Below, piece by piece: positions 1 to 11,960 of a DNA stretch of 64,000 nucleotides. Every line of letters starts with the position of its first letter. The first letter of the stretch is position 1. The notes under the pieces were generated by a model, which was not told where the DNA came from, made no database searches, and was given only the letters and a program-made list of their open reading frames with translations. The DNA comes from Anthoceros angustus (lineage: Eukaryota; Streptophyta; Anthocerotopsida; Anthocerotales; Anthocerotaceae): NCBI GenBank assembly GCA_010909165.1, contig MU008169.1:1550001-1614000 (forward strand), in the 5' to 3' direction. Made by a program: the position numbers and the translations under genes.

Positions 1-150
1 GAATATGTAGGCCAATAATGTGAATGTGATGACAAGCCACGATGTATGTGGATTGCAACAGACATTGAAGAACAATGTGGACAAGTGTTACATGGAAAAG
101 ATGAGCAATGTAGCCTATCAGAGGTAGAACGCAAATAAATTACGACAGCA

Positions 151-747
151 ATGCTAGAAAACTCTGTTTTCACAGAAAAGTGGAGACTAGTGTATTATGG
201 AGTTCATACGAAGTTGTCTTTTGTGGATTGGCTACAAAATGAAGTAAAGGGGGCCATTTCATCACACATTGTTTTGAATGAATATGGGCTAGATATATAT
301 GGAGTAGTGAACAACCCTATAGTTGTGACAAAATCATATTCAATGATGTGGGCATATGGGAATCACATAAGGACAAAATCTTGTGATGTGGGGACACTTA
401 TGATTAATTGCATGATACATCAAAATTTCCTTAGTGGTCAGACACGCGCAAGTACTGTCATTGATATGCCATATGTTGGAATAATGTAGAAAATATTGGT
501 TGACTTTGCGCTATCATTAACAGCTAAAGGTAGTGCAACAGCTGTTGATGATAGCGCAAAGTCAACCAATATTCAAAGGTTAAGTGGTTCAAAGCAGTTT
601 ATGAGGACGCAAAGGATCATAGCAAGGGATTTAAAAAGGACAAATCTGGAATGTACATAGTGAACCCTACATCTTTTTATCCTTCTACCAAAGTCCAAGA
701 TGATCCCTTCACCCTTGTGTCACCCAAATTAGTTCAAACTTTTCTGT
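151..747 (+). pseudogene. CACTA transposon protein remnant (DUF4216-like)
   Basis: An open stretch at 151-489 (112 aa) ends in MPYVGIM. It is followed after a stop by KILVDF and, beyond a hairpin insert, by a segment at about 578-747 that reads KVKWF, then YIVNP, then DDPFTLVSPKLVQTF. The order matches DUF4216 of CACTA elements: a YYG/YVG-I-eIl start, a central F-K-W-F block and a final DPF-LAS-Q-F block. This is recalled family knowledge, not a search result. The reading frame is broken by a stop at 487-489 and by the hairpin at 492-573, so no intact protein is made. Subterminal repeats and a CACTA terminus downstream support the assignment. Confidence 0.5.
492..573. repeat. 34-bp-arm inverted repeat (hairpin)
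   Basis: Arms 492-525 and 540-573 are reverse complements with one mismatch and enclose a 14-nt spacer. The arms contain TTGACTTTGCGCTATCAT and its complement. The hairpin sits in the middle of the DUF4216-like remnant, between the YVGIM and KWF blocks. It could be a foldback insertion, an inverted duplication of a short transposon segment, or a small-RNA hairpin. Confidence 0.85.
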
Positions 748-1769
748 AAGACAATAAAGTGGTTGTCGGGACCAGTGCATGGGAAAACGGATTGTCTTTG
801 AAGAAAATATAGATGCATAGGGAGATGACTCCACGTGGCTTCATGGATGTGTAATAGGAGGGTCATGTTACCCTTAAATTCTCCTTGAGTTTGTTATCTT
901 GTGAAAGGATCTGGAAAGTTTGTTCCCCATTGATTTGCAATGAGCTTACAATTGAAACTTTGATTAGGAAATTGATTTGCTCATCCTTGTTAGTAAGAAA
1001 ACGGGTACATTTACAATAATTGTATTTTACAATGCAAGTTACAAAGAAAAATCTGATTTATTAAGATTATACTGACCAACGAGGTAAAATGGTCATGGCC
1101 CTTTACAACAAAAACCCTTTACAACATGAGTTACAACAATATATTGAAGATGATTGTAAAAAAGACTATTTGTGTTGTAAATTTGGATTTATGTATTGTA
1201 AAATCATTCTAAAATTCAAGTCATCGTTGTAAAAGAGGCCCCGTTATATAAAGTCTATTGGTTGTTGTAACAATACTGTTGTAAAACACCCGCCATTATT
1301 GTAAAACACCCGCCATTGTTGTAAAAAACACATTGTTGTAAATAGCGTATTCCATGTTGTAAAAGTCATGTTGTTAAACACATCCTAATGTTATAGAACG
1401 ATACAATATTGTAAATAGAGTAGACGGCAGTGTAAACCCTGTGTTATAAAATACTGGCCATCGTTGTAAACCAACACCATGTTGTAATTATAAGAGATGC
1501 TGTTCTAAAAAACCAATGTCCAGAACTAAAGTTTGTTGTAATCTTTTAAACCCATATTGTTAAAGGCCCTAAAGAGTGCCACATCCACAAAATGCATCAT
1601 ACAAAAATACCCCTCGTTGTAAAAAATCAAACCCATGTTGTAAAGTGTTAAGTTCGATCCGAAAGTCATACATAGCCTGAGAACCCCCATTGTAAAAGGA
1701 ACGGACAGCCTAAAATCCCCTCTCTCTAGTTTTAAAGGGAGAGCAAAAGTGATGGTTTTCATAGTAGTG

Positions 1770-2240
1770 CAAGCGTGACTCACTTCATCGATCTTATGTG
1801 GCATATGTAGATTGCTTGGCTGATCTCCTTACTTACCGGGTGCATCGAACTTGCAATTTCTTGATCAAGGTATGGTGATACGATTCTGGTGGTATGAATT
1901 TAGGTGCTATTGTTCGCGGGTAAAACAAAGGCTTGGAGCCTACTGCCATGTTGAACAATGCACTCACCGGCTTCAAGTTGTTGCGTCTGTGTCGGGATTT
2001 ATTGCATGGATTTTAGTTTTGAAGGAAAACGTGTATGTAGGAGAAGTCTTCCCTGCAGGAAGATGTACTATGTTGAGGTTCAAGAAGTACTAGAATGTCT
2101 CCAACTTCCAAGTAAGCTTATTGGAAAGGGGATGAAGAAGGGATTTATTAGCTTGACGGGGGCTCCCGTGTCTAATGAGTGAGCTCCTTGTCTTGATTAG
2201 GGGACCTACGGGCCCAGGGCGCATGGCTTGGGGTGTGCCA
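1770..2240. other. Intergenic, nothing recognised
   Basis: Sequence between the CACTA terminus and the next repeat. Short open frames at 1851-2093 and 1958-2182 overlap in different frames and resemble no family known to me. They are probably chance. Confidence 0.4.
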
Positions 2241-2244
2241 GCGG

Positions 2245-3560
2245 TGAGGCAAGGGCGGAGGGAAACCGCAGATATAACTCTGTCGACCTACGAGGTAGGG
2301 AAACCGTAGATATACCTCCGTCGAAGGAGCAGGTGGCCAACCATCTTTATCTCTCTCCTCCCGAAACAGCAAGTGCCTCTCAGCAAACGAGACAATTTGG
2401 GAAGATAGGATTTGTGTGGAGGGATCAGCCCAATGATCCAAGCAAGCATGATTCCTTCTGCCCAAGCTATGACTTAAAGCCAAGAGTTGCATATGTTTGC
2501 TCAAGCGGAGGGTATCAACCAGCTCTTCGTCCTCACCGTGGTGTGAGTGGAAGTTGTCCTACCATCTAATTGTGGATGCTCCTCGCCACATCCTAGCAGC
2601 GTGTGTAGTTGTCTCACCCCATTGCCTCCTATCCTCCTGCCCATGAGCTCGTTGGAATGAGTGCTTGGTTGAATAGTGGTTTTGTCAGATAAGTACATGT
2701 GTGGGCTAAATTTAGTCGCAGGTTGGGTAGCCGCATTCTCATGCACCCCTTCCTCCTTGTGCTCCATGAGGGTGGAGAACTAGAACGAGGAGCTCTCGTT
2801 AGCAGCCCATCTATATCATCACTAGGGATTACAAGCTTATGTATTACAAGTGTGTTTTGCAAAGTGATGAAAGGGTCTGGAGGAAGCTCGGCCAGTGTTG
2901 TCACGTTGTGTTATATTTCAGTGATGTATGAGTGAAGGGATGTCTGTGCTTTGCCGTTAAGTGAAAACGACATCTCACATCCCCTTTTATTGCAAGGAGA
3001 GCTTGATGAGGATAGTGTGCCATATTATTGGTTTGTATTGCGACGCTTTTGGTAGAGGTAATCGGGGAAACAACATCGTGCCAGGCATAGATGGCCAAAA
3101 CCTAGGAGGCCTCGTCTTTGTTGTAAGAGGGGAGCAATCACCCCTTTTGCTTTCACTGGTATTTGGGCAGCCAACGTTGGGTCGCGTTTCCACGCTCGCT
3201 CCAGAGTCCCTATTCCTACGCTCTCCACCAATTTGGGCTTTCGGCTCTCCGGTGCCCAGAACTGCAGGTGGAGCCTGCCTGTCGCTGCGACCTGGTCTGG
3301 AGTGTTTGATTGCAAGGAAGATGAGCTTGAATCTCTGCGGTTTCCCTGCGTCTACTCTCCGATTCTCAAAGCTGTCAGTGCTATTTGTGTGCTGCAGGCT
3401 ACTTGTAAAGTAACAAGCATCAATGCCAACCGGCCCACACATGTCATCCTCCAGAAGCGTAGACACCAACTGCGGCGGACTCGGTCGTACATCAGTTCCC
3501 GTTTCACACGCAGGGGGGGTGCACGAAGAGATATCATATCCTATCAATAAAATATCACCG
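2245..3560 (+). repeat. Degenerate dispersed repeat, copy A (shared with 13.3-13.9 kb)
   Basis: From about 2245 to 2972 the sequence is closely similar, in the same orientation, to 13290-13930. Shared landmarks are GGCCAACCATCTTTA, CAGCAAACGAGA, GGTTGAATAGTGGT and ATGTATGAGTGAAGGG. The second copy abuts Ty3-type integrase fragments, so this may be a terminal or untranslated part of an LTR retrotransposon, but I see no clean TG...CA ends. 2972-3560 continues without a recognisable gene. The overlapping open frames there are on both strands and look incidental. Confidence 0.6.
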
Positions 3561-3569
3561 GTCTAGCAT

Positions 3570-4265
3570 AAGATATATCCTCACCAAGATGCCCCCACAT
3601 GCTTCCCTAGAGCATCACATCTAACAGAATTTGACTGGGGGAGGAGACAGGATGGCGAGAACCCATCAAGCGAGCACTGAGGGAGGAGAGAGGATGGAAG
3701 AGAGAAGCATCATCTCACCATCCATCCATCCAGCAGAGGACTTCACGGGGAGAGCCATCTGACATGTGACATGGAACATGACATGCAACACGGCATACGA
3801 TCAAGTTCACGGCGTCATGCCATGGAGGTGATAGGACAAGCTTGACACATGACGCCAGCGAGGAGCATCTCGAAGGAAGGGTCATCCTTGGAGCGACATG
3901 GAATGTCTCGGGTACGGTAATAATACGGCATACGGTGGGTCCGAACTTCCAGCAGGCGGGGCGTCAAGGCGGGGACAACTTGCACAACTGACTGCCTCAG
4001 CATGCTATTTCTGTGGTCAACCCAGCAAATGCGACTGAGCGAGAGCGAGGCGCATCGGTGGCCGGATGAAATCGCTGGAGCTCGGGGAGAGGGACGAGAC
4101 GCGGTGCACACTTCCCCGCATCGCGCTCGGCGCGCCGTGGATCGCTGTTGCGAGAGGGCGCGGATCGCTCCAATCGAGCTCCGGGGCCGAGGCTGGCTCT
4201 GAGGCTGCAGGAGTAGGCTCCGGGCTGCGGGATCCGGGCGATCCAGGTCCCTCCGCCTCGCTGTG
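3570..4265. promoter_or_regulatory. Upstream and 5' leader region of the WAT1-like gene
   Basis: No gene recognised. GC rises steadily towards the start codon at 4266, with CG-rich sequence at 4020-4260, as expected for a plant promoter and 5' leader. Overlapping short frames on both strands here are probably products of high GC. Confidence 0.35.
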
Positions 4266-6259
4266 ATGGCGGTGGAGAAGACTCCGCTCTGGAAGGTGCA
4301 TGTGGCGCAGATCATCATCCAGCTCTGCGGCGCCGGCTACTTCGTGCTCGCCAAGGGCACGCTGAGCAATGGGGTGAACAGCATGGTGTTCCCCGTCTAC
4401 CAGAAGTTCATCTCCACCTGCGTGCTCGCCTTCTTCTCCCTCTTCATCAGGAAGTGAGTGGAACTTGGTTCGGGATGCTTGCGGCGAGTCCGCGGGTGTT
4501 TGTTGGGCGGTAGAACTTGTTGGGCGGTTGGAAGCAGCGATGTTGGGCGCTTCATGTTGGGTCGTGGGGTGTTCTGATTCCGCGATTTCGATCTGTGTGA
4601 TGGGTTTTGCAGACCGGAGGCCGGGGCTCTGACTCCCACCGTTCTGATCTTGATTCTGTGTGCCGCTTTCACTGGGTAAGTTGTGTTGGGTAGGCGGTGA
4701 GGGGAATTTCGGCTTATCAGGGCTTGGGATGCGGCGGAATCCGGTCCTTCTGTGGCTATTGAACGAAAGTGTGGTGGATCGTGTGTTTGCGGTTTTGCAG
4801 CGTCTACATCGTGCAAATCTTGTTTCTGGCCGGGTTGGCGCTCACCTCGGGCGCGTTTGCTGCGGCTTTGCAGAACTGCGTCCCTTGTCTAGCCTTTTTT
4901 ATCGCGGTCATTTGCGGGTTGGTTGCCTTTTTCCAGTGGTTGCAATCATGTTGTTCACGTTCCCGTGTCGTGGCTGTGCCAAGGAGTTTCATGGGTTTGT
5001 GAGTGATGTGCCATGGAAGCTTGTGACCGTCGGTGGCATGCTCTGTCACCGGCAGGTTCGAGAGAATATACTGGAAGAGGAGAGATGGGCAGTTGAAGTT
5101 GGTGGGTGTTATTGTTTGCATTATCGGGAGTATTACTATGGCTTTGTACCAAGGACCCGTGGTTCTAGGGACTCCTCCAGGGCAACATGATCATGAGGAG
5201 GTGGACCCGACCAATGGGATTATACAAATGTTTACCAACCATGTGGCTGAGCTTGGACGTCGGCATTTCGGGCTGACGTCCTACCAGATTGGTTCACTTC
5301 TCTTGTTCTCCTGTACCATCTCTTCAGGTGTTTTCATCAACTTGCAGGTACAGTACTACGGAAAACATGGCATTGGATGCCTCGTTGATTGTTTCCCGTG
5401 TGCACGTCCGGATGCAATTTTGTGCTAATTCAGACATTGAATTGTAGGCTGCCATCTTGGCAAGGTACCCGTCCCCTGTCACCGCGATCTGTATGGTGAC
5501 TGCATGCGGAGATGTGATGCTTGCTGTCTCCGGATTCTTCCTTGTGAAAGACAGGTCTGATTGGGTGCTTACCGAACCAGGGGATCTAATTTCTCTCTTC
5601 TACTGTGTAAGTCCGGATCTCCTAACCTTGCCGCCAAAAGCATGTAAACCCCGGGGGCGAGAAGACACTGAGAGCCGTGACCTCCTTGATGCAGGGTACG
5701 ATAACTTCAGCTCTGGGCTTTGCCTTGTCAACCTGGTGTGTTCAGCGAGGAGGACCCTTCTTGGCAACTGCATACATTCCCTTGCAGGCCTTGTTCTCCG
5801 CAGTGCTTGGTCTGTGTTTCCAAGGAGACGTCATCTACTTGGGCAGGTTCGTTGCATCTCCCCGCTTTGTGCCTTAATGTCATGGGAGTGCTAACTTGTC
5901 GATCACCATCTCTGAAAGCATGCATCCTTGTGATTTGCAGCATATTGGGTGCCGTGGCCGTCTTGATTGGCCTGTTCGCTGTCACAGTCGGGCAACAACG
6001 CCAACGATTAGTGCAGTCGTTAAGTGTGAAGCTCGGGAACATTGACATTCCCATCACTCGCCGACTTCTTATGGAGGTTGATGAGGAAGAAAGGGAAGAA
6101 GAACGGGCAAGGCATGTGCAGGAGCCTCTCCTAAGAAGGCTTCTATCAACCACCGAAGAGAATCTCAAAAAAAATCCGCTCACCAGGTACTTCACAAACA
6201 CCTTGCTGCGATGCCATGTCTCAACTTCCGCTCTGTTCTTGTTCCGGCCGAATGCTTAA
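4266..6259 (+). CDS. WAT1-related protein (EamA/DMT-superfamily membrane transporter)
   Basis: Seven exons join in phase with GT-AG borders: 4266-4453, 4613-4675, 4801-4917, 5056-5347, 5448-5606, 5695-5846 and 5941-6259 (429 aa). The start is MAVEKTPLWKVHVAQ, and a first membrane helix follows at once. Typical WAT1/nodulin MtN21 features are visible: an ALQNCVPCLAFFIAV segment (family pattern of a helix with N-x-x-P), RRDGQLKLVGV, MALYQGP, then the second EamA half with STWCVQRGGP, AYIPLQALFSAVLG and a final LGAVAVLIGLFAVTVG helix. About ten membrane helices are expected, at the tonoplast or plasma membrane. Family members move auxin, amino acids or other metabolites, but the substrate here is unknown. 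The charged tail after the last helix could end differently if a further intron lies after position 6180. Confidence 0.9.
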
Positions 6260-6888
6260 CCCATGCCGCCATTTGGCTGTCCACAGATTCTCCAGTTTCC
6301 AATATCACTAGGAAGGAAGAACATCGTACACGTTGTTCTGAGGTCTGTAGTCTCCGCACCATTTGCAAATTTGAAGCTCGCCCTGCGTTCAAATGCTGGG
6401 AGCTACATGCTGTAGCTAGCATTCTCGAGTCATCGGGGTTACTGTTGAGTTGGTATTTTCCGGTTTCACAGGCAGCGGGGTCTTTATTATCCACTTTGTA
6501 GATGATGCCACAGTGAGTGCTTGCATCTCGGCCTTCAGCCCTTGAGGAACGTCTTGTGAATTTATTTCCTAAATAATGGTATGAAAGAGCTACCGACCTA
6601 AGATTATACCTTTCAGTAACTCTGATCTTCACACGTTTAACATTATGCTTTTCACTTTCCACGTTTGTAGGATTACGTCTGTAAGAACTGTGGGCTCCTA
6701 AATGTTGGGGCACAAGAACACGCACAACACACATACACCAATTTTCTGCACAAAAAATAAAATAAAATATATATTTATTATTATGTATTTTATTATTCTT
6801 TGAGAGAGTATAAAATACATAGGATATCGAATATTATAAATTATAGAGTACCTTACAGTATAAAAAGATGATGAAGCCCTCACCTGGA

Positions 6889-6940
6889 TGGAGCCAATGT
6901 ACCTTGATAGAGCCAATGTACCTTGATAGAGCCAATGTAT
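6889..6940. repeat. About 20-bp tandem repeat, three copies
   Basis: The unit GATAGAGCCAATGTACCTTG is present nearly three times in a row, in an AT-rich stretch downstream of the WAT1-like gene. Confidence 0.8.
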
Positions 6941-7216
6941 GAGTTCATACCACCTCTACAAGAAGAAAGTACTTTCACTAACCTGAAGTTTGCAAAACTC
7001 TAACTTATAGGTGGAATCAAAGTTTACAACTGGGTTTCCATCCATCCATCCATTATCATGCACTCTTGCATCGTAGAACTCAGGTTATGGCTCAAGTTTG
7101 GATTTTTAAAACATGGGTATAAATTTGCAAACGGTTAAGTTTATTGGGAACCCTCATGTGGCATTTGGCATCCTTTCGTCCTTCTTTACGCGTCAGCCGG
7201 GTTAGCTCACCAAGAC

Positions 7217-7342
7217 GGTGGCTCCTTACCTAGCATTTTTATTAAGCCTGTAGAATTTTGATCTACAGATTATGCAAGCGGTGGCTCCTTACCTAGCATT
7301 TTTATTAAGCCTGTAGAATTTTGATCTACAGATTATGCAAGC
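7217..7342. repeat. 63-bp perfect tandem duplication
   Basis: 7217-7279 and 7280-7342 are the same 63-bp unit, starting GGTGGCTCCTTACCTAGCAT and ending ATTATGCAAGC. The unit itself contains the small inverted pair CTGTAG/CTACAG. Confidence 0.9.
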
Positions 7343-7587
7343 ACTTGGAGACATTATTGAGCCAGGGACCTTTAGGTGTGCCGCAGGAGGCTTTGCACAG
7401 CGGCATGCGTCCCTTCTTATCGCTTTCGAGGGCACAAGTCTGCTAGGCATGGAGGCCTCAGCGCCAGCGGCCTTCCTTAGGAGCTGGGCCCTCTCTGCCC
7501 CCGTCTTCACCGCTCGTTTCTTAATCCAAAATGTTACCATCTTGGAGGCCTTCGTCTCGGGCATTGAGGAGGGGGCTTTGTGTGTCC

Positions 7588-7803
7588 AAATGGCTTAGGC
7601 CAAATGGACACACATTTATAAGAACGTGATTATTAAGCATCCTGCGCTTGGATCGGTACTTAGATGGGGTGCCTAAAGGGAATGGATGCCCTTGGTGCAA
7701 GTAGCTTAGGCATACCATGGTACAAGTTGTTAAGTACCAAGTCCCATGACGGAAATCCGTCCTTAGTGGACTTAAATAAAATTCTTCTTCTTCTTCTTCT
7801 TTG
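7588..7803 (+). mobile_element. SINE-like element, copy 1 (CTT-tailed)
   Basis: Starts near AAATGGCTTAGGCCAAATG and ends TTAAATAAAATTC followed by a (TTC)n tail. Nearly the whole 210 bp matches 10582-10794 in the same orientation, and its last 165 bp match 12496-12660 in reverse. It is short, non-coding, multicopy, variable at the 5' end and simple-repeat tailed, which is what a SINE-type retroposon looks like. The internal stretch TTAAGCATCCTGCGCTTGG, then TACTTAGATGGGGTG, is reminiscent of the 3' half of plant 5S rRNA; that is an inference. Confidence 0.65.
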
Positions 7804-8689
7804 AAGACTTCCTTAAGTTGGTCAGGGACTCCGTTTCCTTCGCGGCTAGGGCGGTCATGCCTCCCTTTTTCTTGTTTTCCATTGGAGGGCTACGTGGTCT
7901 TCATGCCTCTCTCCAGGAGAAGTAGTACAGGTAGGCACGGTGGGCAATCTTTCTTTCTGGAATGAAAGTGCCGAGCTTTGTGGTTTTGAGACGGTGTTGG
8001 CTAATGAATCAACTGTTGACATGGATGCTATGGGCAAGGCACACTGGATCTCTCAAGTGCGAACTATGTGAAGATACATGGTTAGCTGCGAACATGAACG
8101 TACCTTTTTCTAGGAATGTGCATAATTTATTCGAAAAGAAGCATGACTTGAAACACCTTGGGATTGTCCTGGCTACTTGTAGTGTACAGCAATGTAGTCT
8201 AGCATATCTATCTATCTAGGCCTTCATTGGCAAATTCTGTTTGGAGACCAACGTATTGGTCTCTATGCAATCATGTAAACATGTATGATAAGCTTTCTTA
8301 TTTGCTCTGGCTTTACAATAGCACGACCATGTTGTAAATTCTGCACTTGACAGGTGCCAATCGCTAGCTTTGGCCATGCTTGGCAGCTAATGAATGTTCC
8401 CGGTATAGGAGGTGCAAGTGAAGCACCGTATTGTTGGTTGGAGATGATTCCACTTTGCAACTGTAATAACAGATTGGACAAGTTGAACATGCTTTCCCTG
8501 TCCTTATGTTTGTTAGTTTGTGCTGCCTTTTGAGGTACTCTTCCAGATGACTTCATTTTTCTCTTGTGTTTCTTTTCATTTGAATCATAGTAAGGCCGGG
8601 AGCTTGCCACCTGTATCTCAACTTGCTTAGAACCCATAATGGTGATCAGTTGCAGCGAATGGTATAGAAGCATGGCATGATGGTTTTTA

Positions 8690-8820
8690 TCATACTGTCA
8701 TATTTTTTTAATTTCTACTATATTGTTCTGATTTCTATCATACTGTTCTAAATTCTATCGTATTGTGTTGATTTCACTATGTTGTTATGATTTATATCAT
8801 ACTGTTCTGGTTCTCAGTAT
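8690..8820. repeat. Degenerate AT-rich tandem repeat
   Basis: A unit close to GATTTCTATCATACTGTTCT recurs about five times with substitutions. The flanking stretch 8220-8985 has no recognised gene. A 136-aa open frame on the minus strand (8263-8673) carries no motif I know. Confidence 0.6.
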
Positions 8821-8997
8821 GAATGTTCATGCGGATGTTTTATATAATATATTAATGATATAAAAATTAAAATTATTCCAGCAGAGTAATATTAGGGTTT
8901 TACCCTCCGTGTTCCGTTACAAACTACAAAAGACGTCGGGCGCGCGTCCGTCGCTTGACGAGGCGGCATTGTCACGAAATGTGAAATGAAGGTAGAG

Positions 8998-10459
8998 TTA
9001 GGGCACCGATTTGTTATGCTTCCCTTCAGGGATGGAGTAGACTACAATTCGAGGAAGCAGCACCGACCCGATCCACAGCTTGCCGTCCTTCTCCTCTACC
9101 TCGCTCACCAGCATTGTGGTGGTGCCTTTACTGTCCTCCAGCACCTCCAGCAGGTTCCCGCCCTCGTCGTACTTCATGATCAGGGCGTGTGGCCTTCCCA
9201 CTAGCAGCATGTAGATGTACTTGATGGGGATGGGGAGCTTCAGGATGGAGGCCCGCAGTTGCGGGTAGGCGGCCAAGAAGCGCATATGTTTACTCAGCCT
9301 GGCGTGGATTGCCACCCAGAAATGCCCCTCCTTGTTCCGGCGGACGTTGTCAGGGAAGCCGGGCAGGTCGGCGAAGACCTCGGCTGTCGCTGCTTTGGGA
9401 CCCTTCAGCCAGTACTTCCATAACCTGCCCACATTCGGCTCTCAGCAGGGGAAGAGCCAGGATTGGAGTGTTGCAGATCAGCAGCAGAGATGGGTTTACC
9501 TCGTGGTTGAGGATTCAGCCATGATGAGGAAAGAAGCATCCCTGCTGACAGCAAGTCCGTTGGCAAAATGGAGGCCCCGGAGCAGAACCTTGGTCTCTTG
9601 TGTGGCGGGATCGTAAGACAGCAGGCGCCCGCTGTCGTCCCCGGAGGCGATGGACACGAAGAACTGCCTGCAACGCGAAGGAGCGGAGCTGAGGTCTTGC
9701 TGGAGAAGAAGCTTGCGGGATGGAGGATTGCCTCATGGGCTCACCTTCTCTCGAACTTGGAGCTGCTGACTGTGAAGTAGAGCTTTCCATCGTCCCCGAA
9801 ATCCACATCGTTGGTGAGCTTGAAAGGCTCACCCTCAGCCTCCGTGACCAGAGGCCTCGCCAAGCCACCCTCAGGGCCAACGGAGAGCAGGCCGAAGTAA
9901 GCATCTGCGATGAAGAGCTCTCCAGTTTCAGGATGGAACCTCAGGCCCAGAGGCCGGCCACAGATGTGCTCCGCCGCCAAGTTGAGAGCTGGCGGCTGCC
10001 TGGGTGCACATTCGCTGGTCCTGAACTCGGGCGATTAACAAACAAGCAACAGGAAATCAGCTCAGCACAACCCTTGCTCTCAGGGTGCAGCACAGCACAA
10101 CCCACGCACCGATTCGGAGATGTGAGAGCGAATTCCGTCCACCCAATCTCCGGGCCATCCCACCTCACCACCCGGCCATCAGCGAGCCCAGTGTAGGGCC
10201 CCCTCCCGGCGGAATCGAACGCCAGGCTCTCAGGCCCGATGATTTCGTTCTGGGACCAGATTTCCGCATCCCTCAACTGCTGGTTCTCGTCTCGGATGGC
10301 TTTGATGCTGTCCCCCTCGGGCGGGATTTCCAGAGGCAGGGCCTTGAAATCTGGGACTCCAGCAATGGGACTGAGCTGGAGAGGGTCCAGTCCTACAAAC
10401 ACCGCAACAACAGCTGCGATGAACACTCCGGATACCCTCACCCATCTCCCTGCCCCCAT
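8998..10459 (-). CDS. Strictosidine-synthase-like (SSL/APMAP-type) beta-propeller protein
   Basis: The start at 10459 (MGAGRWVRVSGVF) is the first ATG after an in-frame stop. A hydrophobic signal anchor follows (VFIAAVVAVFVGL). The family's conserved blocks appear in order: GPESLAFDSAGRGPYTGLADGR, a splice inside the NRTSEC region, EHICGRPLGLRFHP, LFIADAYFGLL, LTNDVDFGDDGKLYFTVSS, then in later exons SGRLLSYDPATQ, FANGLAVSRD, LPGFPDNVRRN and WVAIHARLS. It ends with YSIPEGKHNKSVP before a stop at 8998. Introns lie near 10020-10130, 9670-9750 and 9430-9530. Plant SSLs are secretory-pathway six-bladed propellers. Most are not alkaloid-forming and behave as esterase-like or structural proteins, so the substrate is unknown. 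The gene stands alone between repeats. Confidence 0.9.
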
Positions 10460-10581
10460 CTCCAGGCTGGGCACTGTGACTTCACAACGGTGGTGAAGCT
10501 CCCGATGCTCCTCTTCGTGATTTTATGAGCCTCTCTGCGATTAGCTCCGTCCCAAGTACATATGTACACACCCAACCGTCT

Positions 10582-10796
10582 AAATGGCTTAGGCCAAATG
10601 AACACAAATTTATAAGAACGTCGGTATTAAGCATCCTGCGCTTAGATCGGTGCGCTTAGATCGGTACTTAGATGGGGTGCTTAAAGGAAATGGATGCCCT
10701 TGGTGCAAGTAGCTTAGGCACACCACGGTATATGGTTGTTAAGTATCAAGTGTATGACGGAAATTTGTTCTGAGTGGACTTGAATAAAATTCGCCA
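10582..10796 (+). mobile_element. SINE-like element, copy 2
   Basis: Matches copy 1 from AAATGGCTTAGGCCAAATG through to GACTTGAATAAAATTC. It carries an internal 16-bp duplication of TGCGCTTAGATCGG and lacks the long CTT tail. Just after it, GCCAAATGGACACACA recalls the 5' part of the same element, so a second partial copy may begin there. Confidence 0.65.
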
Positions 10797-10809
10797 AATG
10801 GACACACAA

Positions 10810-11950
10810 CGGGTCCGGGTTCCCCATGCCGATACCGTCGATGCCCTGCACCCTAGGGAGGGCGCCGACGGGGCAGGCGCATCGGATTCATCTAATTATA
10901 TATAAATTCATAAAATTATCAAAATTTTAAAATGAAAATGAAAAAGAGAAGTACTTTATGTAGCATTTGGCCTATAATAGAGGAAGAAATACCTCAAACT
11001 TTAATGGCGAGCAAACAAGCAAGGATCACTTTGATCCAAAGAACTCTAATTTGATTGTTTCATTAGGCTCATGCGAGCTAGTTTAATAATTTTGGTCACA
11101 CACTCCAAGTAGAAATTGCCTTGTATATCAAGTTTATAATTTGGAAAGGAGTGAGTTATAAGTTTTTCGCCACCATTCTAAGGTAGTCTCGCATAATCAA
11201 TTTAGAAAGCAATAAAGTTGGAAGTATTTGGCTTGACGTTTTGGAAGGGGGCTTAAATTGTTGTTGTTTAAGATGTTTCTGGCTGAAATGATCGTGACCT
11301 AGAAATCTTTAGGAATCTTGATCTTAAAATCTCATAGTCAAAGATAGCAATGTACAACAATTATGGAGGGCTTATTCTTGTGTGGCTTTTACCATTGGAT
11401 TTATTATAACGGAGTTCATCATCATTGTGTGGAACAACTCCTATTGGTGATGCAAAACAAGTATAAATAGAGAGCTAGTCCTTAAGTAACTTACCATAGT
11501 AGGGTAGGATGGTTTTTATGTAGCTCCCACACGGCATAAAACAAGTTTTATTGAGGGAGGAGAGATGGCATGCACAACTAGTTGGGTAGGATTGTTTTTG
11601 TGTACCTCTCACACGGCATGCACAAGGAGTATGAATAGAGAGCTTGTTCTCGGGTACCTTACCTTTGGGTGGGCTTGTTCATGTGTAGCTTTACCATTGG
11701 GGTATTTGTAAAGGAGTTCGGCATCATCATTATTTAAAGGTGGTTTTGTAGGGAAGAACTCTTATGTGAGAATCGACACACCCAAGTGGCTTCTACTAAA
11801 ACCAGGTAATCAATTGAACTAGTTTTTTTACGTCATTTTCATATCATACTATTTCGTCGAGTATTCTTCATTTGATATATCTTTGTATATTTGTATAAAA
11901 ATATAGGAAGTTACATGGATTAAGGCGAAGATAGTTGCTTCTCGATCGTT
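10810..11950. other. AT-rich intergenic stretch, no gene recognised
   Basis: A GC-rich patch (10810-10890) is followed by AT-rich DNA without long open frames. Phrases such as GGTAGGAT with TTTTTGTGTA and CACACGGCAT recur loosely at 11500-11720, suggesting decayed repeats. Confidence 0.4.
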
Positions 11951-11960
11951 TTGTAATTCT

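Larger units (their letters stand above)
1..1769 (+). mobile_element. 3' end of a CACTA (En/Spm-type) DNA transposon
   Basis: The right end reads ATAGTAGTG at 1761-1769. On the other strand this starts CACTACTATGAAAACC, the classic CACTA terminal inverted repeat. From about 1090 to 1700 the motif TTGTAAA (often GTTGTAAAAC) recurs more than fifteen times, as expected of the subterminal repeats that bind CACTA transposase. Upstream lies a broken coding remnant resembling DUF4216, the C-terminal domain of plant CACTA transposase-associated proteins. The left end lies outside the window, so the target-site duplication cannot be checked. The element looks inactive because its coding remnant contains stops. 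Confidence 0.75.

Noticed and set aside
2987-3547. 186-aa minus-strand frame in repeat DNA
   Set aside because: It competes with equally long plus-strand frames (2961-3413, 3233-3550), lies in a degenerate repeat and shows no recognisable motif.
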